From contig NZ_JAMBPQ010000003.1 in the NCBI RefSeq assembly GCF_024206495.1, forward strand, positions 354,426-418,425: a stretch of 64,000 bases of DNA, read 5' to 3'. Shown here in pieces: positions 24,476 to 33,544 of this stretch. The number at the start of each line of letters is the position of its first letter. The first letter of the stretch is position 1. The notes beneath the pieces were generated by a model that had not been told where the DNA came from, did no database searches, and saw only the letters and a list, made by a program, of their open reading frames with translations. The position numbers and the translations under genes were made by a program. Source of the DNA: Paraburkholderia sp. CNPSo 3272. GTDB taxonomy: Bacteria > Pseudomonadota > Gammaproteobacteria > Burkholderiales > Burkholderiaceae.

Positions 24476-27105
24476 GACCAGACCTGCGCGGCAAGCGGCG
24501 CGGCGTGGCTGAACCAGCGCGCGCTGATCTCGTTCGACATCGCGGCCATCCGCTCGGCGAGACTCTCGCAAAGTGCGGTGAGCGCAGGGTAGCGGCCGTC
24601 CTCGCCGGGCTCGCACAGCGCTTCCAGCGTCGGGAGTGCCTCGATGGGTGCGAGCTGCGAGGCGAACGGCTCGCGCTTGGGGCCGCGCGCCGCCTGGGCG
24701 ATTTCGTCGAGCCGCGCCCGCAGCCGCGCATAGACGCCGTAGAGGCCGCGCGGATTGGTCGGGTCGGTCACGATCACGTCGAGCAGGGCAGGCACCTCGA
24801 GACGCCCCGGATACAGCGAGCGATATGTGAGCGTGCTGTCGAACAGTTGCAGCAGCACGTCGAAGCCCGCGGGCGTGGCGAGCGTGCGTTCGTGCGCGGC
24901 GATACGGAGCATGGTGGCCAACGCGGCCACACGTTCGATATGACGTCCCGCGAATAGCAGGCGCCAGGCTTCGTCGCGCGTCATGCGGTCGCCCTGGCAG
25001 CCGCTGATGGCGCTCAACTGGGTTGCGAGTGCATCGAGCGCGCCCATCAGCGCCATGCGGTCGTACGGCGTGGGACGCCTGAATTCGATCGCCGCTCCCT
25101 GGCGCGATGCCGCAGGCACGAGCGAAAGCGCCTGAAGCGCATCGCGGAAGTCGTTGCGCGAGGCAAGCACGGTGCGCCAGTGATCGTTCGACAGCCGGCC
25201 GCGAATCTCGCCGCACGCATACGCCTGGCTCGCGAGCGTGCGGCCGATGCCTGTCGCGCCCGCATTTTCGTGCAGATTGGCCACGAGCGCGCGCTCGAAG
25301 TCGTCGAGGCTGCGCCGGGTTTCGCTGCCCGCGGCGGGCACGAGCCCGTTTGCCGCGGCCAGTTCGACGAAGGTGCCGAACAACTCTTCGGCGTCGCTGC
25401 CTTCGAGCGAACCGAGAATCAGCCGGCACAGGCGCACCGCATTTTCGGCGCGCTCGCCGTAACGTCCCGCCCAGAACAGGTTCTCCGCCGAGCGGCTCGG
25501 CACGCGGCGGCGCTCGCGGCGCACCTCCGCCGGCTTCATAGGGCTCGGCAGGAGCGTGAAAGTCGAACCGGGCTGGCTTGACAGCACCCAGGTATCCACG
25601 CTGCTGCCGCCCATCTGCATCGATACGGATTCCTGATGTTCGGCCGCGAGGCGCGTGAAGCCGCCAGGCAGCACGCGCCAGCCGCGTTCCTGATCGGCAA
25701 TCGCGTAGACGCGCAGCCCGGCAGGCCGCGCGCCGAGCATTCCCGCACCGGTCTCATAGCGCGGCGTATAGCTGTAGCGCAGCGGCTGCTGGACCGTGAA
25801 GGCGTCGGGCAACTGCTCGATGCGCTCGCGCCAGTCGGAGAGCGTTTGCACGCCGGCGGCGAGTCCGGGCGGCGCGGACGACCCGTTCGCCGCGCCCGGC
25901 CACGTCGGCACGAGCAGCGCCTCGGGCACTTGCGCAAGCGCGTCGCGCCGGGCCGCGTCTTCGCCGCACCACCAGGTCGCGATGCCCGGCAGCGCAAGCT
26001 CCTCGCCGAGCAGCGCCTGCGCGATGCCGGGCATAAAGCCGTGCAGCGCAGGCGATTCGACAAAGCCCGCACCGGGCACGTTCGAGACCATCACGTTGCC
26101 CGCGCGCATGACCTGCAGCAGTCCCGGCACGCCGATGGTCGAGTCGGCGCGAAGCTCGACCGGGTCGCAAAAGGTATCGTCGAGGCGGCGCAGCACGGCG
26201 TGCACGCGCTCGAGCCCATCGAGCGTCTTCAGGTACAGCATGTCGTCGCGCACCGTGAGGTCCTTGCCCTCGACGAGCGTGAGGCCGAGATAGCGCGCGA
26301 GGAACACGTGCTCGAAATAAGTCTCGCTGAACGGCCCCGGCGTGAGCAGCACGATATGCGCGGACGCGCCGCTCACACTTCGCTCGTCGGCGCTCATGAT
26401 CGCGCGTGCGGCAGCGGCTAACGTGGCGACGAGCTGCGAATAGGACGGCGCCAGACGGTGCACCCGCATGGTGCGAAACGGCTCGGCGAAGAGGCTCGAG
26501 ACGATCAACCGGTTTTCCAGCAAATAGCCGAGTCCCGAGGGCGCTTCCGTGCGGTGCGAGACGACGGTCCACTGACCTTCGGGCGCGCGCGCGAGGTCGA
26601 GCGCGACGATCTGCAGATACTGGCGGCCGGGCGGCACGTAGCCCTTCACGGCGCGCAGATAGCCCGGGTGACCGAACACCAGTGCGGGCGGCAGCAGGCC
26701 GCGCGCGAGCAGCGTTTGCGGCCCGTAGACATCGGCGACGATCTCGTTGAGCAGGCGCGCGCGCTGCGCGGCGCCGCGCTCGATCTGTGCCCATTGCGCT
26801 TCGTCGATGATGAACGGCAGCACGTCGAGCGCCCACGGCCGCGGGCCGCCCGCGTCCGCATAGACGTTATAGGTGATGTCGTTCTCCCGCACCTGACGCG
26901 CGACCGACGCCGCGGCGCCGTCGAATCCCGCCACGCCCTGCTTGCCGAGCAGCCCGAAGAACTGCCGCCACGGCTCGCGCAGCTCGCCTTGCGCCGTCTG
27001 CAGCTCGTCCCAGTGCCCGGCGCGCACCGGCAGCGTGCGCAGCGGGGCGCTCGCCGGCTCGTCGCTGGCGGAGGAATCGAACGGCAGGGTGGATTGGGTC
27101 GGCAA
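24472..27105 (-). CDS. Circularly permuted ATP-grasp fused to alpha-E domain
   Basis: About 877 residues. The N-terminal half is a circularly permuted ATP-grasp (DUF404/DUF407 type; ITYNVYADAGG, then IVLLTPGPFSETYFEHVFLARYLG, LVEGKDLTVRDD, LRADSTIGVPGLLQVMRAGNV). The C-terminal part (about residue 535 on) is an alpha-E/DUF403 domain starting RSAENLFWAGRYGERAENA. The position matching the nucleotide-binding Lys of the separate copy at 31917 (VVKETHGAGG) reads LLVPTWPGAANGS, so activity may be altered. The start is uncertain: TTG at 27105 is the best I can find, and other non-ATG starts are possible. It follows the amidoligase gene by 77 bases and overlaps the transglutaminase gene by 4. Confidence 0.85.
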   Translation of the reverse strand: MPTQSTLPFDSSASDEPASAPLRTLPVRAGHWDELQTAQGELREPWRQFFGLLGKQGVAGFDGAAASVARQVRENDITYNVYADAGGPRPWALDVLPFIIDEAQWAQIERGAAQRARLLNEIVADVYGPQTLLARGLLPPALVFGHPGYLRAVKGYVPPGRQYLQIVALDLARAPEGQWTVVSHRTEAPSGLGYLLENRLIVSSLFAEPFRTMRVHRLAPSYSQLVATLAAAARAIMSADERSVSGASAHIVLLTPGPFSETYFEHVFLARYLGLTLVEGKDLTVRDDMLYLKTLDGLERVHAVLRRLDDTFCDPVELRADSTIGVPGLLQVMRAGNVMVSNVPGAGFVESPALHGFMPGIAQALLGEELALPGIATWWCGEDAARRDALAQVPEALLVPTWPGAANGSSAPPGLAAGVQTLSDWRERIEQLPDAFTVQQPLRYSYTPRYETGAGMLGARPAGLRVYAIADQERGWRVLPGGFTRLAAEHQESVSMQMGGSSVDTWVLSSQPGSTFTLLPSPMKPAEVRRERRRVPSRSAENLFWAGRYGERAENAVRLCRLILGSLEGSDAEELFGTFVELAAANGLVPAAGSETRRSLDDFERALVANLHENAGATGIGRTLASQAYACGEIRGRLSNDHWRTVLASRNDFRDALQALSLVPAASRQGAAIEFRRPTPYDRMALMGALDALATQLSAISGCQGDRMTRDEAWRLLFAGRHIERVAALATMLRIAAHERTLATPAGFDVLLQLFDSTLTYRSLYPGRLEVPALLDVIVTDPTNPRGLYGVYARLRARLDEIAQAARGPKREPFASQLAPIEALPTLEALCEPGEDGRYPALTALCESLAERMAAMSNEISARWFSHAAPLAAQVWS

Positions 27106-27122
27106 GATCGTGGGTCGGGGCA

Positions 27123-27146
27123 GCGCGCCTCGCTTGCGAGGCGCGC
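27123..27146. repeat. Perfect 24-base inverted repeat between amidoligase and ATP-grasp genes
   Basis: GCGCGCCTCGC (27123-27133), TT, GCGAGGCGCGC (27136-27146). It lies just before the translated part of the downstream ATP-grasp/alpha-E gene on the minus strand. A hairpin here could attenuate or stabilise the transcript, or hide the weak start of the next gene. Confidence 0.6.
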
Positions 27147-27182
27147 CTTTGGTTAGTGCTCTTGACGGGTTATCGGCCGCAA

Positions 27183-30100
27183 TCAGCCGCGGCGTAGATC
27201 CAGTGTGAACGGAAACTCGAGGCTGCGCTCGGGTGGCGCCACTTCCACGGGACCCGGCGTGTGGCCGGTCGTGAAGAAGCGCGCGCGTCGCCGGCTCTCG
27301 GCCTCGTAGGCGTTGACCGGAAACGTCTGATAATGGCGGCCGCCCGGATGTGCAACATGATACTGGCATCCGCCGACCGCGCGCGCGCTCCAGGTGTCGA
27401 CGATATCGATCGTGAGCGGCGCGTGCACGCCGATGGTGGGATGCAGCGACGTCGCCTGTTGCCACGCGCGAAAGCGCACACCGGCCACGCTCTCGCTAAC
27501 GCGTCCGGTCGGCTGAAGCGGCAGCGCGCGGCCGTTCACGGTCACGACGTGGCGGCTTTCGTTGATGCCGAGCACGCGCACTTCGAGCCGCTCCACCGAC
27601 GAATCGACATAGCGCACCGTCGTGCCGGCCCCGCCTTCTTCGCCCATCACGTGCCACGGTTCGAGCGCATGGCGCACCGAGAGCGCGATGCCGCTCGTCT
27701 GCAGCTCGCCGACCAGCGGGAAGCGGAATTCGAAGTGCGGCGCGAACCAGGCGGGATCGAGCGCGAATCCCGCCACGGACGTCTCGGCGAGCACGTCGTC
27801 GAAATCCATCTGCACAAAGGTCGAGAGCATGAAGCGGTCGTGCAGCCCGGTGCCCCAGCGCGTGAGCCGCTGCGTGTACGGCGTCTTCCAGAAGCGCGCA
27901 ACGAGCGCGCGCAGCAGCAGTTGCTGCGCGAGGCTCATGCGCGCGTGCGGCGGCATTTCGAAGCCACGCAGCTCGAGCAGGCCGAGGCGGCCCGTCGGGC
28001 CGTCGGGCGAATAGAGCTTGTCGATGCAGAACTCGGCGCGATGCGTGTTGCCGGTCACGTCGATGAGGATGTTGCGCAGCGTGCGGTCGATGAGCCAGGG
28101 CGGCACGCGCGGGCCATCGTCGAAGGGGCTGCCGAAGCCGCGCAGCAGATCGACCTGACGCTGGATTTCGGCGAACGCGACTTCCAGTTCGTAGACCTGA
28201 TCGTTGCGCGCTTCGTCCACGCGCGGCGCCTGGCTCGTCGGCCCGATGAAGAGGCCCGAAAACAGATACGAAAGCGACGGATGGTTGTGCCAGTAAGCCA
28301 CGAGGCTCGCGAGCAGATCGGGGCGGCGCAGGAACGGGCTGTCGGCCGGCGTGGCGCCGCCGAGCACGAGATGATTGCCGCCGCCGGTGCCGGTGTGCCG
28401 GCCGTCGAGCATGAACTTCTCGGTGGAGAGCAGGGTTTCGTGCGCGGCCTGATAGAGGAATTCGGTGCGCTCGACCAGTTCATCCCAGTTCGACGACGGG
28501 TGGATGTTCACCTCGATCACACCGGGGTCGGGCGTGACCTGGAGCATTTTCAGGCGAGGGTCGCGCGGCGGCGGATAGCCTTCGATCACGACAGGCAGCG
28601 CCAGGTCGGCGGCGGTGGCTTCGACTGCGGCCAGCAGGTCGAGGTAATCGTCGAGTTCTGCGAGCGGCGGCATGAATACATGAAGCTGACCTTGCGAGCG
28701 GCCAAAGGAGGCGACTTCGGCTTTCGGCCCTGCGGCGCGCGCGGGGTCGCGTGTTTCGACGCACAGCGCGGTGCGGTGGGTCCAGGCGGCGGATTCGCCG
28801 CGCTCGGGGTAGCGGTTTGTTTCAGGTCCGTTCGCGCTTCCCGCATTTACCGCGTGCCGCGATTGCGCGGCGGCATCGAAGCCCGCCTCGTACTGCATGC
28901 GCAACTCGGCGGCGCTGCGCAGCGCCGCCGGCGCGGCGAACGGATCGCGCGAGTGCTGCCACGGGTAGTCGCCCGCGGCGACCCACGGCAGCGAATCGAG
29001 CGGCAGACGGTAGCCCATCGGCGAGTCGCCGGGAATGAGGTACATGCGCTCGTCGCGGAAGAACCATGGGCCGCTCACCCAGCGGGGACCCTGCAGGGCG
29101 GGTTGGGCCGCAGGCAGCTCGCCACGCTCGCACGCAAGCGGCAGCACGTAGCCGGTCACGGTGTCGAGGCCCGCGTCGAACACGCGGCGCAGCCGCATGC
29201 GCTCCAGCTCGTCGTCGAGGCGCGAGTCGAACGGATCGACGTTCACCGGCAGGCGGCGCTCGCGCCACAGGTAATACCAGGTGTCCTCGTAGGCGGGCTG
29301 CGCATGCTGTGGATCGACCGCGAGCTTCGCCGCGAGGTGCTCGATGAAGCGCTGCGCGTCCTGGGCCGTGTGGCGGGTCGGCGAGCGCTCGTCGGCAAAG
29401 AGCGCGGGATCGCGCCAGCACGGTTCACCGTCCGCGCGCCAGAAGAGCGAGAGCGCCCAGCGCGGCAACTGCTCGCCCGGATACCACTTGCCCTGACCGA
29501 TATGCAGAAAGCCCGGCGCGCCATAGTGCGCGCGCAGCTTATCCATCAGCGCGATGGCGTAGCGGCGCTTGGTCGGGCCTAGCGCATCGGTGTTCCATTC
29601 GGGCGCGTCGCGGTCGCCCGCCGCAACGAAGGTCGGCTCCCCGCCCATCGTGAGACGCACGTCCTGGCCGGCGAGCGCGGCGTCGACCTGGACACCCATT
29701 GCGTGCATTTCGGCCCATTGCGCCTCGGTGTAGGGCTTCGTCACCCGCGGCGTTTCGAGCGCGCGCGAGATCGACATCGAATGCGTGAACTCGACTTCGC
29801 AGTCGTCGAGCGCGCCCGAGATCGGTGCGGCGCTGCCGGGCTCCGGCGTGCACGCCACCGGAATATGGCCTTCGCCCGCAAGCAGGCCCGAGGTCGGATC
29901 GAGCCCGATCCAGCCCGCGCCGGGCAAATAGACCTCGCACCAGGCGTGCAGGTCGGTGAAGTCGGACTCGGCGCCGCGCGGGCCATCGACCGCCTTGACG
30001 TCGGGCGTGAGCTGCAGCAGATAGCCCGACACGAAGCGCGCCGCGAGCCCGAGCTGACGCAGTGTCTGCACGAGCAGCCAGCCCGTGTCGCGGCAGGAGC

Positions 30101-30632
30101 CCGAGCCTTTCTCCAGCGTTTCCTCGGGCGTCTGCACACCCGGCTCCATGCGGATCAGGTAGCCGATTTCGCGTTGCAGGCGCTGGTTCAGATCGACGAG
30201 GAAATCGATGGTCACGCGCGGCGTGCGGTCGATCGTCTCGACGAACGCGGCGAAGCGCGGCGTCGGCTCGCTGTGAGCGAGGTACGGCGCGAGTTCCGCG
30301 GCCAGTTCGGGCTCGTACGTGAACGGAAAGCGCTCGGCGCCCGGTTCGAGAAAGAAGTCGAACGGATTGTAGACCGCCATTTCCGCGACCAGATCGATCG
30401 TGACGCGGAATTCGCGCGTCGGCTCGGGAAACGCGAGCCGCGCCTGATAGTTGGCGAACGGGTCCTGCTGCCAGTTGACGAAATGACCGGCAGGCTCCAC
30501 GCGCATCGAGTACGAGAGGATGGGCGTGCGGCAGTGCGGCGCGGGGCGCAGGCGCACCACGTGAGGCGCGAGGCGCACGAGCCGGTCATAGCGATACTGC
30601 GTGACATGGTTTAACGCGACACGGATGGACAC
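27183..30632 (-). CDS. Transglutaminase-like domain fused to DUF2126 putative amidoligase
   Basis: 1149-residue two-domain protein. Residues 1 to about 280 are transglutaminase-like, with C180 (GSGSCRDTGWL), His in LHAWCEVYLP and Asp in IGLDPTSGL. From about residue 320 comes DUF2126, a putative glutamine-synthetase-fold amidoligase (VRLTMGGEPTFV, RRYAIALMDKLRAHYG, FLHIGQGKWYPGE, RHTGTGGGNHLVLGG). The family is predicted to join amines to carboxylates using ATP. A GTG start at 30632 has GAGGAG six bases upstream and fits the conserved N-terminus (SIRVALNHVTQYRYDRLV). It heads the minus-strand operon with the ATP-grasp/alpha-E and transglutaminase genes. Confidence 0.93.
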   Translation of the reverse strand: MSIRVALNHVTQYRYDRLVRLAPHVVRLRPAPHCRTPILSYSMRVEPAGHFVNWQQDPFANYQARLAFPEPTREFRVTIDLVAEMAVYNPFDFFLEPGAERFPFTYEPELAAELAPYLAHSEPTPRFAAFVETIDRTPRVTIDFLVDLNQRLQREIGYLIRMEPGVQTPEETLEKGSGSCRDTGWLLVQTLRQLGLAARFVSGYLLQLTPDVKAVDGPRGAESDFTDLHAWCEVYLPGAGWIGLDPTSGLLAGEGHIPVACTPEPGSAAPISGALDDCEVEFTHSMSISRALETPRVTKPYTEAQWAEMHAMGVQVDAALAGQDVRLTMGGEPTFVAAGDRDAPEWNTDALGPTKRRYAIALMDKLRAHYGAPGFLHIGQGKWYPGEQLPRWALSLFWRADGEPCWRDPALFADERSPTRHTAQDAQRFIEHLAAKLAVDPQHAQPAYEDTWYYLWRERRLPVNVDPFDSRLDDELERMRLRRVFDAGLDTVTGYVLPLACERGELPAAQPALQGPRWVSGPWFFRDERMYLIPGDSPMGYRLPLDSLPWVAAGDYPWQHSRDPFAAPAALRSAAELRMQYEAGFDAAAQSRHAVNAGSANGPETNRYPERGESAAWTHRTALCVETRDPARAAGPKAEVASFGRSQGQLHVFMPPLAELDDYLDLLAAVEATAADLALPVVIEGYPPPRDPRLKMLQVTPDPGVIEVNIHPSSNWDELVERTEFLYQAAHETLLSTEKFMLDGRHTGTGGGNHLVLGGATPADSPFLRRPDLLASLVAYWHNHPSLSYLFSGLFIGPTSQAPRVDEARNDQVYELEVAFAEIQRQVDLLRGFGSPFDDGPRVPPWLIDRTLRNILIDVTGNTHRAEFCIDKLYSPDGPTGRLGLLELRGFEMPPHARMSLAQQLLLRALVARFWKTPYTQRLTRWGTGLHDRFMLSTFVQMDFDDVLAETSVAGFALDPAWFAPHFEFRFPLVGELQTSGIALSVRHALEPWHVMGEEGGAGTTVRYVDSSVERLEVRVLGINESRHVVTVNGRALPLQPTGRVSESVAGVRFRAWQQATSLHPTIGVHAPLTIDIVDTWSARAVGGCQYHVAHPGGRHYQTFPVNAYEAESRRRARFFTTGHTPGPVEVAPPERSLEFPFTLDLRRG

Positions 30633-30805
30633 ACCCGACTCCTCGATCGACGTGGATGGAACGGCGGAAAAGGCGCACGGCGCAGCGCGCCTATGATGCG
30701 CATGGCGCGAGTGCAGAATGTGACAGCGGCGCTCACGCGGGTGCGAGGCACGCCGCGTGCTGTGCGAGCCACAGCGAATCGCGCGGCCCTCACAGGAATG
30801 CGGCA

Positions 30806-31879
30806 ATGAAGACCTTTCACTGCGATCACTGCAATCAGTTGGTGTTTTTCGAAAACGAGCGCTGCGAGCGGTGCGAGTCGCGCCTCGGCTACGTGCCGCA
30901 GACCGGCGAGATGCACGCGTTCGAGGACGCAGGCGAGGGCCGCTGGCGCAGCCTGAATGCACAGGCAAACGGCGCGCTCTTTCGCCAGTGCCACAACTAT
31001 GCGATCGAAAACGTCTGCAACGGCATGATTGCGGCCGATTGTGACGACACGCTGTGCCGCGCCTGCCAGTTCACGCGCACGATTCCAGACCTCTCGCGGC
31101 CGGAAAACCGCCTTTACTGGTATCGCCTCGAGACGGCCAAGCGGCGCCTGCTCTTCACGCTGGGAGCGCTCGGCCTGCCGCTCGTCACGCGCGCAGAAGA
31201 CCCCGAGCATGGCCTGCAATTCGAGTTTCTCGAAGAGACGGGCGACGGTCAGCACATCATGACGGGCCACGATCACGGCCTCATCACGATGAACATCGCC
31301 GAGGCCGACGACGCGCATCGCGAGCGCACGCGCGTTTCGCTGCACGAGCCGTATCGCACCTTGCTGGGGCATTTCCGCCACGAGGTCGGCCACTACTATT
31401 TCGACCGTCTCATCGCGCAGGAGCCGACGGCGCGTTGGCTCGAACCGTTTCGCCGCCGCTTCGGCGACGAGCGCGCCGACTATGCCGCCGCGCTCGCCGC
31501 GCATTACGCCGACGGCCCCGCGCCCGACTGGGCCGAGCGCCACGTGAGCGCGTATGCATCCGTGCATCCGTGGGAGGACTGGGCCGAGACGTGGGCGCAT
31601 TACCTGCATATCGTCGATACGCTCGACACGGCCACGGCCTGCGGCCTCGCGCTGTTGCCCGAAAGCCCCGACGAGCCCACGCTGGTCGACCAGACGCCGG
31701 TGGACGAGGCGAGCTTCGACAGCCTGATGGCGCGCTGGTTTCCGCTCACCTATGCGCTGAACAGCCTGAACCGCAGCCTCGGCATGCCCGACGGCTATCC
31801 GTTCGCGCTGGCTACGCCCGTCATCGACAAGTTGCGCTTCGTTCATCGCGTGATCTCGGCTTCGTCTTCGCGGCCGTGA
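30806..31879 (+). CDS. Putative zinc-binding metallopeptidase with zinc-ribbon N-terminus
   Basis: 357-residue cytoplasmic protein. The N-terminus is a zinc ribbon with paired cysteines (CDHCNQ, CERCESR), followed by more Cys pairs (QCHNYAIENVCNG, DTLCRACQ). The peptidase motif HEVGH is at residues 192-196 (FRHEVGHYYFDRLI), with a downstream WEDWAETWAHYLHI that may give the third ligand. This matches the putative zinc metallopeptidase family Peptidase_Mx (PF15887). It is divergent from the amidoligase and convergent with the separate ATP-grasp gene. In this setting it could remove or process whatever the ligases attach, which is inference from position. Confidence 0.88.
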   Translation: MKTFHCDHCNQLVFFENERCERCESRLGYVPQTGEMHAFEDAGEGRWRSLNAQANGALFRQCHNYAIENVCNGMIAADCDDTLCRACQFTRTIPDLSRPENRLYWYRLETAKRRLLFTLGALGLPLVTRAEDPEHGLQFEFLEETGDGQHIMTGHDHGLITMNIAEADDAHRERTRVSLHEPYRTLLGHFRHEVGHYYFDRLIAQEPTARWLEPFRRRFGDERADYAAALAAHYADGPAPDWAERHVSAYASVHPWEDWAETWAHYLHIVDTLDTATACGLALLPESPDEPTLVDQTPVDEASFDSLMARWFPLTYALNSLNRSLGMPDGYPFALATPVIDKLRFVHRVISASSSRP

Positions 31880-31916
31880 ACGTCCACGCGCCGCGCGAGT
31901 TCGTTGCTGCGCCGGC

Positions 31917-33389
31917 TCAGCGCTCCAGCACCCAGGTGTCCTTCGTGCCGCCGCCCTGCGAGGAATTGACCACGAGCGAGCCCTCGCGCAACGCGACGCG
32001 CGTGAGCCCGCCCGGCACCATGCGCACCTCCTTGCCCGAGAGCACGAACGGACGCAGGTCGATGTGGCGCGGCGCGACGCCCGATTCGACCCACGTCGGG
32101 CAGGTGGAAAGCGAGAGCGTGGGCTGCGCGATGTACTTGTCGGGGTTCGCGACGAGCGCCGCGCGAAATGCCTCGATCTCGGCGCGCGTGGCGGTGGGAC
32201 CGATCAGCATGCCGTAGCCGCCCGCGCCGTGCGTTTCCTTCACGACCAGTTCCGGCAGATGGTCGAGCACGTAGCGCAGGTCGTCGGCCTTGCGGCACAT
32301 CCACGTGGGCACGTTCTTGAGCAGCGGTTCCTCGCCGAGATAGAAGCGCACCATGTCGGGCACGTAGGGGTAGATCGACTTGTCGTCGGCGACCCCCGTG
32401 CCCACCGCGTTGCACAGCGTCACGTTGCCCTTGCGGTAGACGTTCATGAGGCCCGCCGCGCCGAGCGTCGAATCGGAGCGGAAAACGAGCGGGTCGAGAA
32501 AGTCGTCGTCTACGCGCCGGTAGATCACGTCTACACGCTGGGGGCCTTTCGTGGTGCGCATGTAGAGGTGATCGTTCTCGACGAACAGGTCCTGGCCTTC
32601 CACGAGTTCGATGCCCATTTGCTGCGCGAGGAACGCGTGCTCGAAGTAGGCGGAGTTGTACATGCCAGGGGTGAGCAGCACGACCGTCGGGTTGTCGGTG
32701 CCGGACGGCGCGGCGGCACGCAGCGTGTCGAGTAGCAGATCGGGGTAGTGCGCAACGGGCGCCACGCGATTGCGCACGAACAGATCGGGAAAGAGCCGCA
32801 TCATCATCTTGCGGTTTTCCAGCATGTACGAGACGCCGGAGGGCACGCGCAGGTTGTCCTCGAGCACGTAGAACTCGCCCTCGGCGGCGCGCACGATATC
32901 GATGCCCGCGATATGCGCATAGGTGTCGTGCGCGACATGCACGCCCTGCATCTCGGGGCGGTACTGCGCGTTGCGCAGGATCTGGTCGGCGGGCACGATG
33001 CCGCGTTTGAGGATCTCCTGCTCGTGATAGATGTCGTGGATAAAGCGGTTGAGCGCGTTCACGCGCTGGCGCAGGCCGCGCTCGAGCGTGTTCCACTCCT
33101 GACGCTGGAAGATGCGCGGGATCACGTCGAACGGAATCGTGCGCTCGGTGCCCGCGCCCGTTACATCCTTTTCGCCATAGACGGCGAAGGTGATGCCCAC
33201 GCGCCGGAAGATGGCATCGGCTTCCGTGCGCTTCTTGAGCATCTGCTGCTCGCTCTGTCTGCGCATCCAGGCAAAGAATTCGCGGTAGTGGGCGCGCGGC
33301 TCTCCGGCATGCGCGAACGCCGTGGCGGCCAGACCGCGAACGTCGAAATCCCCGTGCTCGAACATCTCGTTGAAGAATGTTTGCTTCAT
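31917..33389 (-). CDS. Circularly permuted ATP-grasp protein (stand-alone)
   Basis: 490-residue DUF404/DUF407 ATP-grasp without an alpha-E extension. Family stretches: ITFAVYGEKDVTGAGTERTI, the central VVLLTPGMYNSAYFEHAFLAQQMG, LVEGQDLFVENDHLYM, FRSDSTLGAAGLMNVYRKGNV. The nucleotide-binding loop VVKETHGAGGYGMLIGP (Lys near residue 381) is intact, unlike in the fused paralogue. The C-terminus has the conserved HIDLRPFVL and VVNSSQGGGTKDTW. It should catalyse an ATP-dependent carboxylate-amine or -thiol ligation in the cytoplasm. It is not in the same transcript as the other cluster genes, being separated by the metallopeptidase on the other strand. Confidence 0.92.
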   Translation of the reverse strand: MKQTFFNEMFEHGDFDVRGLAATAFAHAGEPRAHYREFFAWMRRQSEQQMLKKRTEADAIFRRVGITFAVYGEKDVTGAGTERTIPFDVIPRIFQRQEWNTLERGLRQRVNALNRFIHDIYHEQEILKRGIVPADQILRNAQYRPEMQGVHVAHDTYAHIAGIDIVRAAEGEFYVLEDNLRVPSGVSYMLENRKMMMRLFPDLFVRNRVAPVAHYPDLLLDTLRAAAPSGTDNPTVVLLTPGMYNSAYFEHAFLAQQMGIELVEGQDLFVENDHLYMRTTKGPQRVDVIYRRVDDDFLDPLVFRSDSTLGAAGLMNVYRKGNVTLCNAVGTGVADDKSIYPYVPDMVRFYLGEEPLLKNVPTWMCRKADDLRYVLDHLPELVVKETHGAGGYGMLIGPTATRAEIEAFRAALVANPDKYIAQPTLSLSTCPTWVESGVAPRHIDLRPFVLSGKEVRMVPGGLTRVALREGSLVVNSSQGGGTKDTWVLER

Positions 33390-33544
33390 GTCCGTTTATC
33401 CGTTCGCTACTTTTTTTGCGCTCGCTTTTTCGAGTTTCTTCGCGCCGTTTCTTCGTACTGTTCGGTGATCGGGCTGCAGGCACAATGCAACTTCCATGCC
33501 GATGCGAGCGGCCAGATGCGCTCGGTGTTGGTGCACAAGGACGC

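Noticed and set aside
27261..29582. Very long open frame (773 codons) on the plus strand opposite the amidoligase gene
   Set aside because: Arg/Ala-rich shadow of the GC-rich gene; no family motifs and no binding site, while the minus-strand frame has intact catalytic motifs.
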